A stretch of DNA of 64,000 nucleotides, from NCBI GenBank assembly GCA_948602995.1, contig CAPEBR010000011.1:11617-75616 (forward strand), read 5' to 3'. A program made the position numbers and the translations under genes. The notes below the pieces were generated by a model, which did not search any database, was not told where the DNA came from, and worked only from the letters and a program-made list of their open reading frames with translations. This document shows, one piece after another, positions 8,412 through 18,100 of the stretch. The stretch is from an uncultured Dorea sp. (GTDB taxonomy: Bacteria > Bacillota > Clostridia > Lachnospirales > Lachnospiraceae). Position 1 is the stretch's first letter; each line of letters opens with the position of its first letter.

Positions 8412-9172
8412 GAAAATGCTATCAGGCCGAAGTATTAAAGAACCGCCACACGATGGCAGCAAAGCTTGCAGTACTCATGCCAGTTACCGTTGTCCTTCTT
8501 GCATCGGTGCTTACGAAGAACTATGTGGTGATTGACTGCTATAACTGGTGGTATGTGGGGATTCTGCCTGCCTGTGTGGCGCTAGTTACAGGTATTGTGG
8601 ATGCAAAAGAAAAGAGACAGAAAAACCGGAATATTTTAAGTCTGCCCATAGATATGAAAACGATCTGGGATGGAAAGGTTGTGTACGGAATCCAGATGCT
8701 TGCGGTTTCCCTTGCTGTTCTTGGCACGATTACCCTTTTCGTATGGTTCCTTTTCAGAAATCTGCTCCATATGGAATTTCCTGTTGAGATTAGCGCGTCC
8801 AGGCAGGTTGCGGGAGCGGCTGTCCTGCTTGTGACCAGTCTGTGGCAGGTTCCGTTTTGTCTGTTTTTGCAGCAGATTGCCGGGAATGGGGCGGCTCCTC
8901 TTATCCATGTGGCAGTTTACGGGTGTATGGCATGTACAGTTTCCTTAAAGCCATATTTTATGCTTGTGCCAGGAGGAATTTCAGCAAGGCTTATGTGCTG
9001 TATATTAGGTGTTCTTCCGAATGGCCTCGTGGCAAGGCCCGGAAGTGACACCTATCTGCCGGAGCTTGTCAGCATCCGTGCAGTACCTGTTGGAATTCTA
9101 AGCTCTCTGATATGGTTCTTTTTGCTGTGGCAGGCCGGCAGATGGTGGTTTGGGAAGCGGGTGATGGAATAG
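8405..9172 (+). CDS. Lantibiotic-immunity type ABC permease (LanE/MutE-like)
   Basis: The 255-residue protein has about six predicted membrane helices and no soluble domain of note. The stretch AKEKRQKNRNILSLPID, with a conserved 'R..k.....LP.d...iw.gK' layout, matches ABC-2 type LanE/MutE permeases. It overlaps the ATPase gene and ends immediately before the ATG of the second permease (TAGATG). The assignment rests mainly on topology and operon order ATPase-permease-permease-RR-HK. Confidence 0.75.
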   Translation: MLRKCYQAEVLKNRHTMAAKLAVLMPVTVVLLASVLTKNYVVIDCYNWWYVGILPACVALVTGIVDAKEKRQKNRNILSLPIDMKTIWDGKVVYGIQMLAVSLAVLGTITLFVWFLFRNLLHMEFPVEISASRQVAGAAVLLVTSLWQVPFCLFLQQIAGNGAAPLIHVAVYGCMACTVSLKPYFMLVPGGISARLMCCILGVLPNGLVARPGSDTYLPELVSIRAVPVGILSSLIWFFLLWQAGRWWFGKRVME

Positions 9173-9928
9173 ATGCGGGAATTGTTAAGGCTAGTACATT
9201 CTGAGTTTTATAAGATGAGGCACACGATATTTTTCTGGCTTCATCTGCTCCTTCCGGTATTTGGAATTCTGCTTTTTTTGTGTTATTATAGTGTCAGTCC
9301 CCATAAGTGGGAGAGTGAGGTTTCCGGTTACATTACAGTTCTTACGACAGCCCTTCCCCTTATTATCAGTATTGTGTGTGCCCAGAGTATTTCGCCGGAG
9401 GAAGGGAACCATTTTCTGGTATTTCTTGGAACGGCGGTAAAAAGGTGGAATTCGGTTCTGGCCAAATGGTTTATGGTATATTGTGCAGGGCTTATGGCAA
9501 TATCACTGGCGGTTGGCGGTTTTATGGCGGGATATAGTCTTCTTCTTAAGAGAGTCCGTTTTGACGTCAGATTCTGCTTTACCTTGATTCTTCTTATGTG
9601 GCTTGGCAGTATGGGTCTGTATGTCCTCCATATTTTCTTGAATCTATGGAAGCCCCGGAGCATTTCCATCGGCATCGGGGCTGTAGAATCGGTTGTATCG
9701 GCCCTTATGCTTACCGGCCTTGGGGATGGAATCTGGCAGTTTTTTCCCTGTGCGTATGCCGGCCACTGGGAAGGCTTTTATATCCGGTATTACCTGGAAG
9801 GAAGTCTGCCTGTGACAGGGGAGGCGGTAAAAGTTCTGCTTTTTATAAACGGGACAGTGACGGCGGGCATTGTTCTGGCTGCAATGGCGGGATTTCATTT
9901 TTATGAAGGAAGGCGGATCCATGATTAG
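9173..9928 (+). CDS. Lantibiotic-immunity type ABC permease (LanG/MutG-like)
   Basis: The 251-residue protein has six hydrophobic segments and the N-terminal SEFYKMRHTIFFWLH pattern typical of MutG/EpiG permeases, followed by the ISPEEGNHFLVFLGTAVKRW loop. It probably forms the heteromeric channel with the preceding permease. It starts directly after the previous stop codon and overlaps the response regulator start by 8 nt. Confidence 0.75.
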   Translation: MRELLRLVHSEFYKMRHTIFFWLHLLLPVFGILLFLCYYSVSPHKWESEVSGYITVLTTALPLIISIVCAQSISPEEGNHFLVFLGTAVKRWNSVLAKWFMVYCAGLMAISLAVGGFMAGYSLLLKRVRFDVRFCFTLILLMWLGSMGLYVLHIFLNLWKPRSISIGIGAVESVVSALMLTGLGDGIWQFFPCAYAGHWEGFYIRYYLEGSLPVTGEAVKVLLFINGTVTAGIVLAAMAGFHFYEGRRIHD

Positions 9929-10598
9929 AATACTGGCGGTTGATGATGAAAAGGGAATATTGAGGCTGATAAAGAATGCATTAGAAAAAGAGGGTTATGA
10001 GGTGACGGCAGTGGAGCATCCAGATCAGGTAAGCAGGCTAGCGCTTCAGGATTACCAGCTGATTCTTTTGGACGTCATGATGCCGGGAAAGGACGGGTTT
10101 ACCCTGTGTGAGGAAATCCGGGAGCTGACGGACTGTCCTATCCTGTTCCTGACGGCAAAGACCGGAGAGCAGGATCTGATGCGGGGACTCGGACTTGGCG
10201 GTGATGATTATATCGCCAAGCCTTTCGGTATCGGCGAGTTAAGGGCACGTGTGGCGGCTCATCTCCGGAGAGAGAGAAGAGAAAAGAAGAATGCGGTATC
10301 TGTAGGCGGTATAAGCTTTCACCTCAAGGCAAAACAGGCATTTTACAGAGAGAAGGAGCTGGAGCTTACGAAAAGTGAGTATGCCATCTGCGAATATCTT
10401 GCTATGAACCATGGACAGGTATTCTCAAAGGAACGCATCTATGAGGCAGTGTTCGGCTATGATGGTGATAGTGATAATTCCGTCATTACGGAGCATGTGA
10501 AAAATATCCGGGCAAAATTAAAAAGGGTTCATCTTGACCCGGTTGAGACCGTATGGGGGATAGGATACAGATGGAAATCAGAAAAAGACGGACACTGA
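9921..10598 (+). CDS. OmpR/PhoB-family response regulator (NisR/SpaR/CprR-like)
   Basis: The 225-residue protein has a receiver domain (residues 1-115) with acidic residues D8-D9 and the phospho-acceptor D51 in LLDVMMPG, K100-type Lys in the AKPF motif, and a C-terminal winged-helix DNA-binding domain (residues about 125-222) ending GIGYRWK. The ATG at 9921 is chosen because the receiver domain begins with it (MIRILAVDDE) and GAAGGAGGCGG-like purines precede it; an upstream in-frame ATG would add 17 residues coded within the permease. It probably controls the transporter operon it belongs to. Confidence 0.9.
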   Translation: MIRILAVDDEKGILRLIKNALEKEGYEVTAVEHPDQVSRLALQDYQLILLDVMMPGKDGFTLCEEIRELTDCPILFLTAKTGEQDLMRGLGLGGDDYIAKPFGIGELRARVAAHLRRERREKKNAVSVGGISFHLKAKQAFYREKELELTKSEYAICEYLAMNHGQVFSKERIYEAVFGYDGDSDNSVITEHVKNIRAKLKRVHLDPVETVWGIGYRWKSEKDGH

Positions 10599-12001
10599 CG
10601 GGTCTCTTCATAAAATATATCTGTATATATAGTGTAAGTACAATTTTGCTCGTTCTTTTTATGCTTTTCGTATTTAATCTGCTGGTTAATATGGGAGTAG
10701 TACTTCCCGCCAATTATATGGAACGGCAGATTAATGAAAACGAGAATAAAATTGTAAGCTCAGAAAGGGTCAAAGAGGATCTGCTTCCTGCAGGAAGCTT
10801 TTACGGAGTATATAGCATTTCCGGTGATTTCCTGTATGGAAATCTGAAAAAGGATGAATACGGGCCGGCATGGCAGGCTTATGAAAGCAATAACACTTTT
10901 GCAGACGGCGGCGGAATATACCGGTTCCTTTTGAGGAATAATGAAGAGGTCTGCATTGTAAAATACAAGATTAAGTCCCAGGCAACAAATGAATTTTTAC
11001 GGAATCATTTTCCGTCGCCGGATTTTTGTATTCTGATCCTGTTTTTTGCACTGTTTCTGCTGCAGACGATACTGATCTCAAGGCATTTTGCACGGTCAAT
11101 AGCGAAACGGCTTAAGGTGCTGGGAGAGGTGACAGAAAAGATCCGCTGCCATGATCTGGAGATCGGAGACACGCATTCCGATATCCGTGAAATTGACCAG
11201 GTGCTCGTGTCCCTGTCCAGTATGGGAAAGGCATTAAAGGAGTCCCTGAACGAACAGTGGACAATGGAAAAACAGAAGAAGGAACAGATTGCGGCCCTTG
11301 CTCATGATATCAAGACCCCTCTGACTGTAATTAAGGGAAATGCAGAGCTGTTAAGTGAAGAGGCGCTAAAGCCCTCTGGCAGGGAGTATACGGGATATAT
11401 CAGGGAGAACGCGGCAGAGATCGAAAATTACCTCCTGCTCCTTCAGGATATGATTCTGTCAGAGGACACTCGGGCACAGGAGACAATGATTTTTGCAACA
11501 GAACTGGCGGATCAGCTCATTTCCAGGGCAGAGACACTGGCATCAGGATACTCCGCCGGACAGATCTCGGTAGAAGTAAAGAAATCCCCTTTTCTGTCCG
11601 GAGAGATTAGCTGTGACATCAGGCAGATAAAGCGGGCATGGGATAATATTCTTGGCAATGCCCTTGAATATACACTGGAGGCAGACCGCCTGCAAGAGGG
11701 AGCCCCTGGGATCTGTCTGCCAATACTGATCACCATGGAAAAAACAGAGCACTTAGGGGAATCTTACCTGGCCGCAGGAATTACTGACCGGGGAGACGGC
11801 TTTACAGAAGAAGATCTGATCCATGCAGCCAGTCAGTTCTATCAGGGAGACAAAAGCCGTCACAAGAAAATTCACAGAGGACTGGGACTTTATACTGCTT
11901 CCAGTTTTGCCGTACGCCAGGGCGGGAGGCTCCTGCTAGAAAACAGTCAGGAAGAAGACTACGGCGCCCGGGTGACCCTTATGCTGAAGCTTAAAGTTTA
12001 A
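10571..12001 (+). CDS. Sensor histidine kinase (NisK/SpaK/CprK-like)
   Basis: The 476-residue membrane kinase has a first helix at about residues 13-38, a short extracytoplasmic sensor region of about 110 residues, a second helix near 155-175, a HAMP-like segment, the phospho-acceptor H245 in AHDIKTPLTVI, and a HATPase domain with NILGNALEY (N box), DRGDGF (G1) and HRGLGLY (G2). Start 10571 is preferred to 10553 because GGGGGATAGG lies just upstream of it. The gene overlaps the response regulator by 28 nt. This topology matches kinases that sense lantibiotics. Confidence 0.88.
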   Translation: MEIRKRRTLTGLFIKYICIYSVSTILLVLFMLFVFNLLVNMGVVLPANYMERQINENENKIVSSERVKEDLLPAGSFYGVYSISGDFLYGNLKKDEYGPAWQAYESNNTFADGGGIYRFLLRNNEEVCIVKYKIKSQATNEFLRNHFPSPDFCILILFFALFLLQTILISRHFARSIAKRLKVLGEVTEKIRCHDLEIGDTHSDIREIDQVLVSLSSMGKALKESLNEQWTMEKQKKEQIAALAHDIKTPLTVIKGNAELLSEEALKPSGREYTGYIRENAAEIENYLLLLQDMILSEDTRAQETMIFATELADQLISRAETLASGYSAGQISVEVKKSPFLSGEISCDIRQIKRAWDNILGNALEYTLEADRLQEGAPGICLPILITMEKTEHLGESYLAAGITDRGDGFTEEDLIHAASQFYQGDKSRHKKIHRGLGLYTASSFAVRQGGRLLLENSQEEDYGARVTLMLKLKV

Positions 12002-12032
12002 AGCGGAAATCACTTCATTCACGCAATATTCA

Positions 12033-12061
12033 TTGCGTCTGCGCTAAAAATCTGTTACGAT
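12033..12061 (+). promoter_or_regulatory. Putative promoter of the nfeD-SPFH pair
   Basis: TTGCGT (12033-12038) and TACGAT (12056-12061) are 17 bp apart. The -35 box overlaps a small hairpin (ACGCAAT 12021-12027 / ATTGCGT 12032-12038). The start codon follows 24 nt downstream. Confidence 0.4.
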
Positions 12062-12084
12062 AGGCTCAGAAAGGAAGTGAGCAT

Positions 12085-12540
12085 ATGATAATGAAGGACA
12101 GTTATATTACGATCGCATGGCTGGTGCTTTTGATCATCCTTCTGATCATTGAGATCATCACAGTAGGGCTTACGAGCATCTGGGCGGCAGGCGGTGCACT
12201 GGCGGCACTGGTACTGAATCTCCTGGATATATCGCTTCTGTGGCAGGTTGTGGTGTTCTTCATTGTAACCTTCGTGCTCCTGTACTTTACCAGGCCGTTT
12301 GCCATACGTTTTATCAACACCCGGAGGGAGAAGACGAACTACGAGGGCATTATCGGCAAGACCATCCGCATAGCAGAGACGGTAGACAACATCAGTCAGA
12401 CCGGAATGGCAGTTGTGAATGGACAGGAATGGACGGTGAGGGCAGAGAAGGAAAACGAAACCCTGGAACCAGGGACGCTGGCCAAGGTAGTCAACATTGC
12501 AGGCGTTAAGTTAATTGTAAGAAAGTATGAGGAGGAATAG
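12085..12540 (+). CDS. NfeD-family membrane protein
   Basis: The 151-residue protein has three hydrophobic segments in residues 8-75 followed by a small soluble OB-fold domain (residues about 85-150; GIIGKTIRIAETVD... ANEWTVRAE-like core NGQEWTVRAEKE). This is the short NfeD1b form. NfeD proteins occur in operons with stomatin-like proteins and are thought to interact with them at the membrane. GGAAGTGAG precedes the ATG (12091 is an alternative start). The SPFH gene begins 2 nt after its stop. Confidence 0.88.
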   Translation: MIMKDSYITIAWLVLLIILLIIEIITVGLTSIWAAGGALAALVLNLLDISLLWQVVVFFIVTFVLLYFTRPFAIRFINTRREKTNYEGIIGKTIRIAETVDNISQTGMAVVNGQEWTVRAEKENETLEPGTLAKVVNIAGVKLIVRKYEEE

Positions 12541-12542
12541 GA

Positions 12543-13484
12543 ATGAGTGCATTTAGTGGATTTATTGGTTTAATTGTTGTAATGGTAGTGGTGCTGATTG
12601 TTTTGATGCTTTTGATCTCCTGTATCAAGATTGTTCCCCAGGCGAGGGCTATGGTCGTAGAGCGTCTCGGCGCATACCAGGCGACCTGGAGCACAGGACT
12701 TCACTTCAAGGTGCCGATTATCGACCGGGTTGCAAGAAAGGTTGACTTAAAGGAGCAGGTAGTAGACTTTGCACCTCAGCCGGTGATTACAAAGGATAAC
12801 GTTACCATGAGAATTGACACAGTTGTATTCTATCAGATTACAGACCCGAAGATGTTCTGCTATGGCGTTGCAAATCCCATCATGGCAATTGAGAATCTTA
12901 CTGCAACAACGCTTCGTAACATTATTGGTGATCTGGAGCTTGACCAGACGCTGACCTCAAGAGAGACAATTAATACGAAGATGCGGGCTTCCCTTGATGT
13001 TGCCACCGACCCATGGGGAATTAAAGTAAACCGTGTGGAGCTTAAGAATATTATTCCTCCGGCAGCGATCCAGGATGCCATGGAGAAGCAGATGAAGGCG
13101 GAGCGTGAACGCCGTGAAGCAATCCTGAGGGCAGAAGGCGAGAAGAAATCCACGATTCTTGTTGCGGAAGGTAATAAGGAATCCGCAATTCTGGATGCAG
13201 AGGCTGAGAAGCAGGCAGCGATCCTCCGTGCCGAGGCACAAAAAGAAGCCAAGATCCGCGAGGCAGAAGGTGAGGCAGAGGCGATTCTTAAGGTGCAGCA
13301 GGCAAATGCAGACGGTATCCGCTTCCTCAAGGAGGCAGGCGCGGACCAGGCAGTCCTTACCATCAAGAGCCTGGAGGCATTCGAAAGAGCCGCAGACGGG
13401 CAGGCAACGAAGATTATCATTCCTTCAGAGATCCAGAATCTTGCCGGACTGGTAAAGAGCGCAAAAGAGGTTATAGAGGGATAG
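12543..13484 (+). CDS. SPFH/band 7 (stomatin/prohibitin-like) membrane scaffold protein
   Basis: The 313-residue protein has one N-terminal membrane helix (residues 6-28), the SPFH domain (about 30-190, with VERLGAYQATWSTGLHFKVP and the VTMRIDTVVFYQI segment) and a long charged, Ala/Glu-rich coiled coil (about 185-265) built of REAILRAEGEK-like repeats. It resembles QmcA/YbbK stomatins of normal length. Proteins of this class oligomerise in the membrane and organise proteases or lipid domains. It forms a two-gene operon with the NfeD gene; regulation of membrane protein quality is a family-level inference. Confidence 0.92.
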   Translation: MSAFSGFIGLIVVMVVVLIVLMLLISCIKIVPQARAMVVERLGAYQATWSTGLHFKVPIIDRVARKVDLKEQVVDFAPQPVITKDNVTMRIDTVVFYQITDPKMFCYGVANPIMAIENLTATTLRNIIGDLELDQTLTSRETINTKMRASLDVATDPWGIKVNRVELKNIIPPAAIQDAMEKQMKAERERREAILRAEGEKKSTILVAEGNKESAILDAEAEKQAAILRAEAQKEAKIREAEGEAEAILKVQQANADGIRFLKEAGADQAVLTIKSLEAFERAADGQATKIIIPSEIQNLAGLVKSAKEVIEG

Positions 13485-13524
13485 TACAGCGGGATACTGC
13501 TCTGAAAAAGAGAGGAGGGGCGGC

Positions 13525-14247
13525 ATGATACATGTATTGATTTTGGAGGATGATCATGTTTCAAGAGAGGCGCTTTCCAGGATTTTAGCCGAATACCAGA
13601 CAGGAATCAGCGTGCATGCCGCCTCCACTTATGAGGAGGCAAAGAAACTGCTGGGCCAGGAGATCCGGTACGATCTGTTTCTTCTGGATGTGAACCTGGG
13701 AGGAGAGAACCGGGAAGATATCGGCGGCATTCTGTTTGCCAGAGAGATCAGGGAGCAGTTCCGGTATACTTTTACCCCGATTGTCATGATCACGGCAATC
13801 GGGGCTCTGGAGATGCAGGCATACCGGGAGCTTCACTGTTATCAGTATATTATGAAGCCTTTTTCATCTGGGCAGGTCCAGGAGGTTGTGAAGAAGGTGT
13901 TGGAGAAGGAAAGACAGAAGCAGCCTCCCTTCATAATTGTAAAAAGGGACGGCGTCAATTACCAGGTAAAATGTGAGGATATCCGCTACATAGAGGCCAT
14001 TCACAGGGGCATCCGCCTTCATCTGAAAAGCGGAAACTGGGATATTCCATATACGACTCTTAAGCAGATTCTTTTAAAGGTTCCAGAGGGTATGTTTCAG
14101 CAGTGCCACCGGATCTATGCAGTAAACCGGAGAGAGGTAGAATACTATGACACTGTGAACCGCATCGTGAAGCTTAAGGATTGTGGGGATGTGATTGAGA
14201 TCGGCGTAACATACAAGACAGAGATTGGGAGGCTTTTAAGTGATTAG
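13525..14247 (+). CDS. LytTR-family response regulator (AgrA-like)
   Basis: The 240-residue protein has a receiver domain with E8-D9-D10 and acceptor D55 in LFLLDVNLGG, the conserved K of IMKPFSS, and a C-terminal LytTR DNA-binding domain (residues about 140-238; IRYIEAIHRGIRLHL and RIYAVNRREV). GAGAGGAGGGG precedes the start. The cognate kinase gene begins with GTG inside its last codons. AgrA, VirR and ComE-type regulators of this class usually answer to peptide-sensing GHKL kinases. Confidence 0.9.
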   Translation: MIHVLILEDDHVSREALSRILAEYQTGISVHAASTYEEAKKLLGQEIRYDLFLLDVNLGGENREDIGGILFAREIREQFRYTFTPIVMITAIGALEMQAYRELHCYQYIMKPFSSGQVQEVVKKVLEKERQKQPPFIIVKRDGVNYQVKCEDIRYIEAIHRGIRLHLKSGNWDIPYTTLKQILLKVPEGMFQQCHRIYAVNRREVEYYDTVNRIVKLKDCGDVIEIGVTYKTEIGRLLSD

Positions 14248-15091
14248 CTGGGTAAGAAGATTTTTATACCGTATCTTCTGTGTAATTGCCATGCTGGTAT
14301 CCGTCTATCTGATTGTAGACTTCCAAATCAGCGGCACCTTTGATTACCGCGTATTCATCATGTTTCTTCTCCTCACAGTAGTCGAAATCTGGGGGCTCAT
14401 AGACTGGCGCAGGAATTATCTGCTCATGAAGCAGAAGGAATCCGAATTAAAGCTATACCAGCATTATATCCAGCCTCTTGAGGAGCTGGTAAAAGAGATT
14501 CGCGCCAGGCAGCATGAATTCGATAATCATATTAATGCCATCCTGAATATGCACCTGACAGTAGGAGACTATGACGGGCTTGTGGCATGTCAGTCCTCCT
14601 ATATTACAGAGATTATCAGGGACGATGCGACCAGAAGCTATCTGCCTCTTCTCAGAATCAGCGATAAGGTGCTGGCGGGATTCCTCTACAGTAAGATTGT
14701 CCGTGCACCGGCTTATGTAAAGACGGAAGTGGAAGTAAAAAGCCTGGAGATCATATCCGGGATCTCAGAGCATCATCTGATTGAGATTGTAGGAACCCTG
14801 GTGGACAATGCTTACGAAGCGTGCAGCAGAGAAAGAAATCATGTACGCATGGAGCTGGATTCAAAGGATGACCATCTGGTCTTCATCATCAAAAACCAGG
14901 TTCAAGATATCAGTATGGACAATCTGCAGAAATTTTTCGAGAAAGGCTACTCCACAAAGAGCAGGGCAGGAGACCGGGGATTAGGGCTCTATAACGCAAA
15001 AGCCTTGATTGAACGCTATAAAGGGACCATTACCGTGAGCCAGGATAAAGAGCAGGAACAGAACTATCTGACGATCATGGTAAATATTTAA
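14240..15091 (+). CDS. GHKL-domain sensor histidine kinase (AgrC-like)
   Basis: The 283-residue protein starts with GTG at 14240, supported by a GGGAGG site at 14227-14232 and an 8-nt overlap with the response regulator. Only two membrane helices are predicted (residues about 8-27 and 34-52), fewer than in AgrC. The dimerisation region carries RQHEFDNHINAI with the probable phospho-acceptor His, and the ATP-binding domain has LVDNAYEAC and GDRGLGLYNA. No agrB or agrD gene is present, so the signal is unknown. Confidence 0.85.
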   Translation: MISWVRRFLYRIFCVIAMLVSVYLIVDFQISGTFDYRVFIMFLLLTVVEIWGLIDWRRNYLLMKQKESELKLYQHYIQPLEELVKEIRARQHEFDNHINAILNMHLTVGDYDGLVACQSSYITEIIRDDATRSYLPLLRISDKVLAGFLYSKIVRAPAYVKTEVEVKSLEIISGISEHHLIEIVGTLVDNAYEACSRERNHVRMELDSKDDHLVFIIKNQVQDISMDNLQKFFEKGYSTKSRAGDRGLGLYNAKALIERYKGTITVSQDKEQEQNYLTIMVNI

Positions 15092-15093
15092 AA

Positions 15094-15131
15094 TTGGGGA
15101 CGGGGCAATTCTAAAATTGCCCCGTCCCCAA
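15094..15131. repeat. GGGGACGGGG palindrome between convergent genes
   Basis: A 17-bp perfect stem (15094-15110 with 15115-15131) has a 4-nt CTAA loop. It is a shorter relative of the palindrome at 769-848. The stop codon (TAG on the minus strand, 15111-15113) of the activase gene lies in the loop, so the element supplies the last codons of that gene. It may also act as a two-way terminator. Confidence 0.85.
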
Positions 15132-18100
15132 CATGTTTTTATTTGCGGTAGAGAGCATAAGTTTCAGTCTGTTGAGCTGATTTACTTCACTTGCTCCCGG
15201 GTCGTAATCTATGGCAACAATGTTGGAGTGCGGATAACGTCTTCGAAGCTCTTTGATTACCCCTTTGCCGACTACATGGTTCGGCAGGCAGGCGAAGGGC
15301 TGGGTACATACGATGTTCGGCGCGCCGCTGTGAATCAGCTCCAGCATCTCGCCGGTCAGAAACCAGCCTTCTCCGGTCTGATTTCCTAGAGACACAATCT
15401 CGGATGCCATCTTTCCAAGGTGACGGATATCTGCCGGGGCATCGAAGCGGCTGCTTTCCTGAAAGGCCTGGGAGGCAGGCGCCCGGAACCATTCGAGTGC
15501 CCGGATTCCAAGGTTTGCCATGGCTGCCTTGGATTTCTTAAAGCCAAGCTTTTCTACTTTAAAGTTCTGATTATAGAAGCAGTAAAAGAGAAAATCCAAA
15601 AGATCCGGAACCACTGCTTCCGCACCTTCACTTTCCAGTGTTTCTACCAGATAGTTGTTGGCTGCCGGGAGGAATTTTACAAGGATTTCCCCCACAACAC
15701 CGACACGGGGTTTCTGTATATCCAAAAGCTCTATATTATGGTCAAAATCTCCGATAATATCCCGGCACAGCTTCTTGAAGCGGCGTCTGGACGGGTAGCC
15801 TTCTGACAGGAATTTCTGGCATACCTTTTTCCATTTTTCATGCATGGCATTTACAGAGCCGGGTACTGCCTCATAGGGTCGCAGCCGGTACACACATTTC
15901 ATAAAAATGTCGCCGAGGATGACAGCGTAAATACCTCTGAGCAGGAGAAGCGGCGTAAGCTTAAAGCCCGGATTACCCTCCAGTCCGCTTAAGTTAATGG
16001 ATATGACAGGAATGTGTTCATATCCGGCTTTTTTAAGCGCCCGTCTGATGAAACCTATGTAGTTGGAAGCACGGCAGCCCCCTCCGGTCTGGCTGATGAT
16101 GACTGCAATCTTGTCGGTATCGTATTCGCCGGAAAGAATGGCTTCCATAATCTGCCCGACTACCATAAGAGAAGGGTAGCAGGCATCATTATTTACATAT
16201 TTTAATCCCACATCTACCGCCCGCTTATTGTCATTGGGGAGAACCTTAATCCGGTAGCCCGACGCAGCAAATGCCGGTTCTAGAAGTTCAAAATGAATCG
16301 GGGACATCTGTGGGCAAAGGATAGTGTAATCCTTTCGCATCTCCTGGGTAAAGGCAACCTTGGTAATGGCAGAGGAATAGATGGCACGGGGCTCTTTTCT
16401 CTGCTCCCTTACGCGGATTGCAGCCAGGAGGGAACGCACACGGATTCTTGCGGCGCCTAGATTATTTACCTCATCTATTTTAAGAGAAGTGTAAATCTTG
16501 TCAGAGCCGGTCAGAATATCAGCCACCTGGTCGGTGGTGACGGCATCTAACCCGCAGCCGAAGGAATTCAGCTGGATTAAGTCCAGATTATCCTTTGTCT
16601 TTACAAAATTAGCCGCCGCATACAGACGCGAATGGTACATCCACTGGTCCATAACATTAAGTGGGCGCTCTGCCGGATGGAGGTGGGAAATGGAATCCTC
16701 CGTCAGCACGGCGATATTGTAGGAGTTTACAAGCTCCGGGATGCCGTGATTCACTTCCGGGTCAATATGATAGGGCCGGCCGGCAAGGACAATCCCCCTG
16801 TTTCCGGTCCGGTCCAGGTATTCCACGGTCTCCTCGCCTTTACGGCGCATATCTGCACGGCAGCTTTCAAGCTCTGTCCATGCGGCATGCACCGCAGACC
16901 GGATCTCGCCGGCAGACAGGGAGAATTTTTCGGAAAGCTCCTGGATGAGCCGGGAGGAGATGGTCTCCTCATTTTTCAAGGAGAGGAACGGGTGAATAAA
17001 ATCTACCTCTCCGTGCACGATTGTATCAATATTATTTTTAATATTCTCCGGATAGGAGGTTACAATGGGGCAGTTGTAGTGGTTGCTGGCATCCGCAAAC
17101 TCATTTCTCTCATAAGGAATACTTGGGTAAAAGATATGCTGGATTCCTTTATTTATGAGCCACTGCACATGTCCATGGGCGAGCTTTGCCGGATAACACT
17201 CGGATTCACTGGGAATGCTGTCAATACCAAGCTCATAGATCTTTCTCGTGGATGCAGGAGAAAGAACTACACGAAAGCCCAGAGTGTGGAAGAAGGTAAA
17301 CCAGAACGGATAGTTCTCATACATATTCAGTACGCGGGGAATACCGATCGTTCCCCGTTTTGCCTCCTCCTCCCTGAGGGGCGTATAGTCAAAATAGCGT
17401 TTCAGCTTATATTCAAACAAATTGGGCAGATGATTTTCAGATTTTTCCTTTCCAAGACCTCGTTCGCAGCGGTTCCCGGTAATAAACTTTCTGCCTCCGC
17501 TGAAATGATTGATGGTCAGCCGGCAGTTGTTTGTACATCCCCGGCACTTGGTCATGGTGGTGGAATAATCCAGGGATTCAATATCTTCAATGGAAAGCAT
17601 GGTAGTGCCTTCACATTCCCGATAACGTTCCCGGGCAATCAGGGCTGCTCCGAAGGCTCCCATGATTCCTGCAATATCCGGACGGATGACCTGGCAGCCG
17701 GCAATTTTTTCAAAGCTTCGCAGGACGGCGTCATTATAAAAGGTACCGCCCTGCACTACAATGTGGCTTCCAAGCTCGGAGGCATCCGACACTTTGATCA
17801 CTTTAAATAAGGCATTCTTTATGACAGAATAGGCAAGGCCTGCAGAAATATCTGCAACTGCGGCCCCCTCTTTTTGTGCCTGCTTTACCTTGGAGTTCAT
17901 GAAAACGGTACAGCGTGTGCCCAGGTCAATCGGATGGCTTGCAAAGATTGCCTCATGGGCAAAATCCTCTACCGAATAATTTAGCGATTTGGCAAAGGTT
18001 TCAATAAAAGAGCCGCAGCCCGAGGAGCAGGCCTCATTGAGCTGGACGCTGTCTACCGTCTGATTTTTAATCTTAATGCACTTCATATCCTGCCCTCCAA

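Noticed and set aside
16632..17810. Long open frame (392 codons) on the plus strand inside the activase gene
   Set aside because: It is antisense to conserved activase/DUF2229 sequence, has no ribosome site and no recognisable domain; it is a by-product of codon usage on the other strand.
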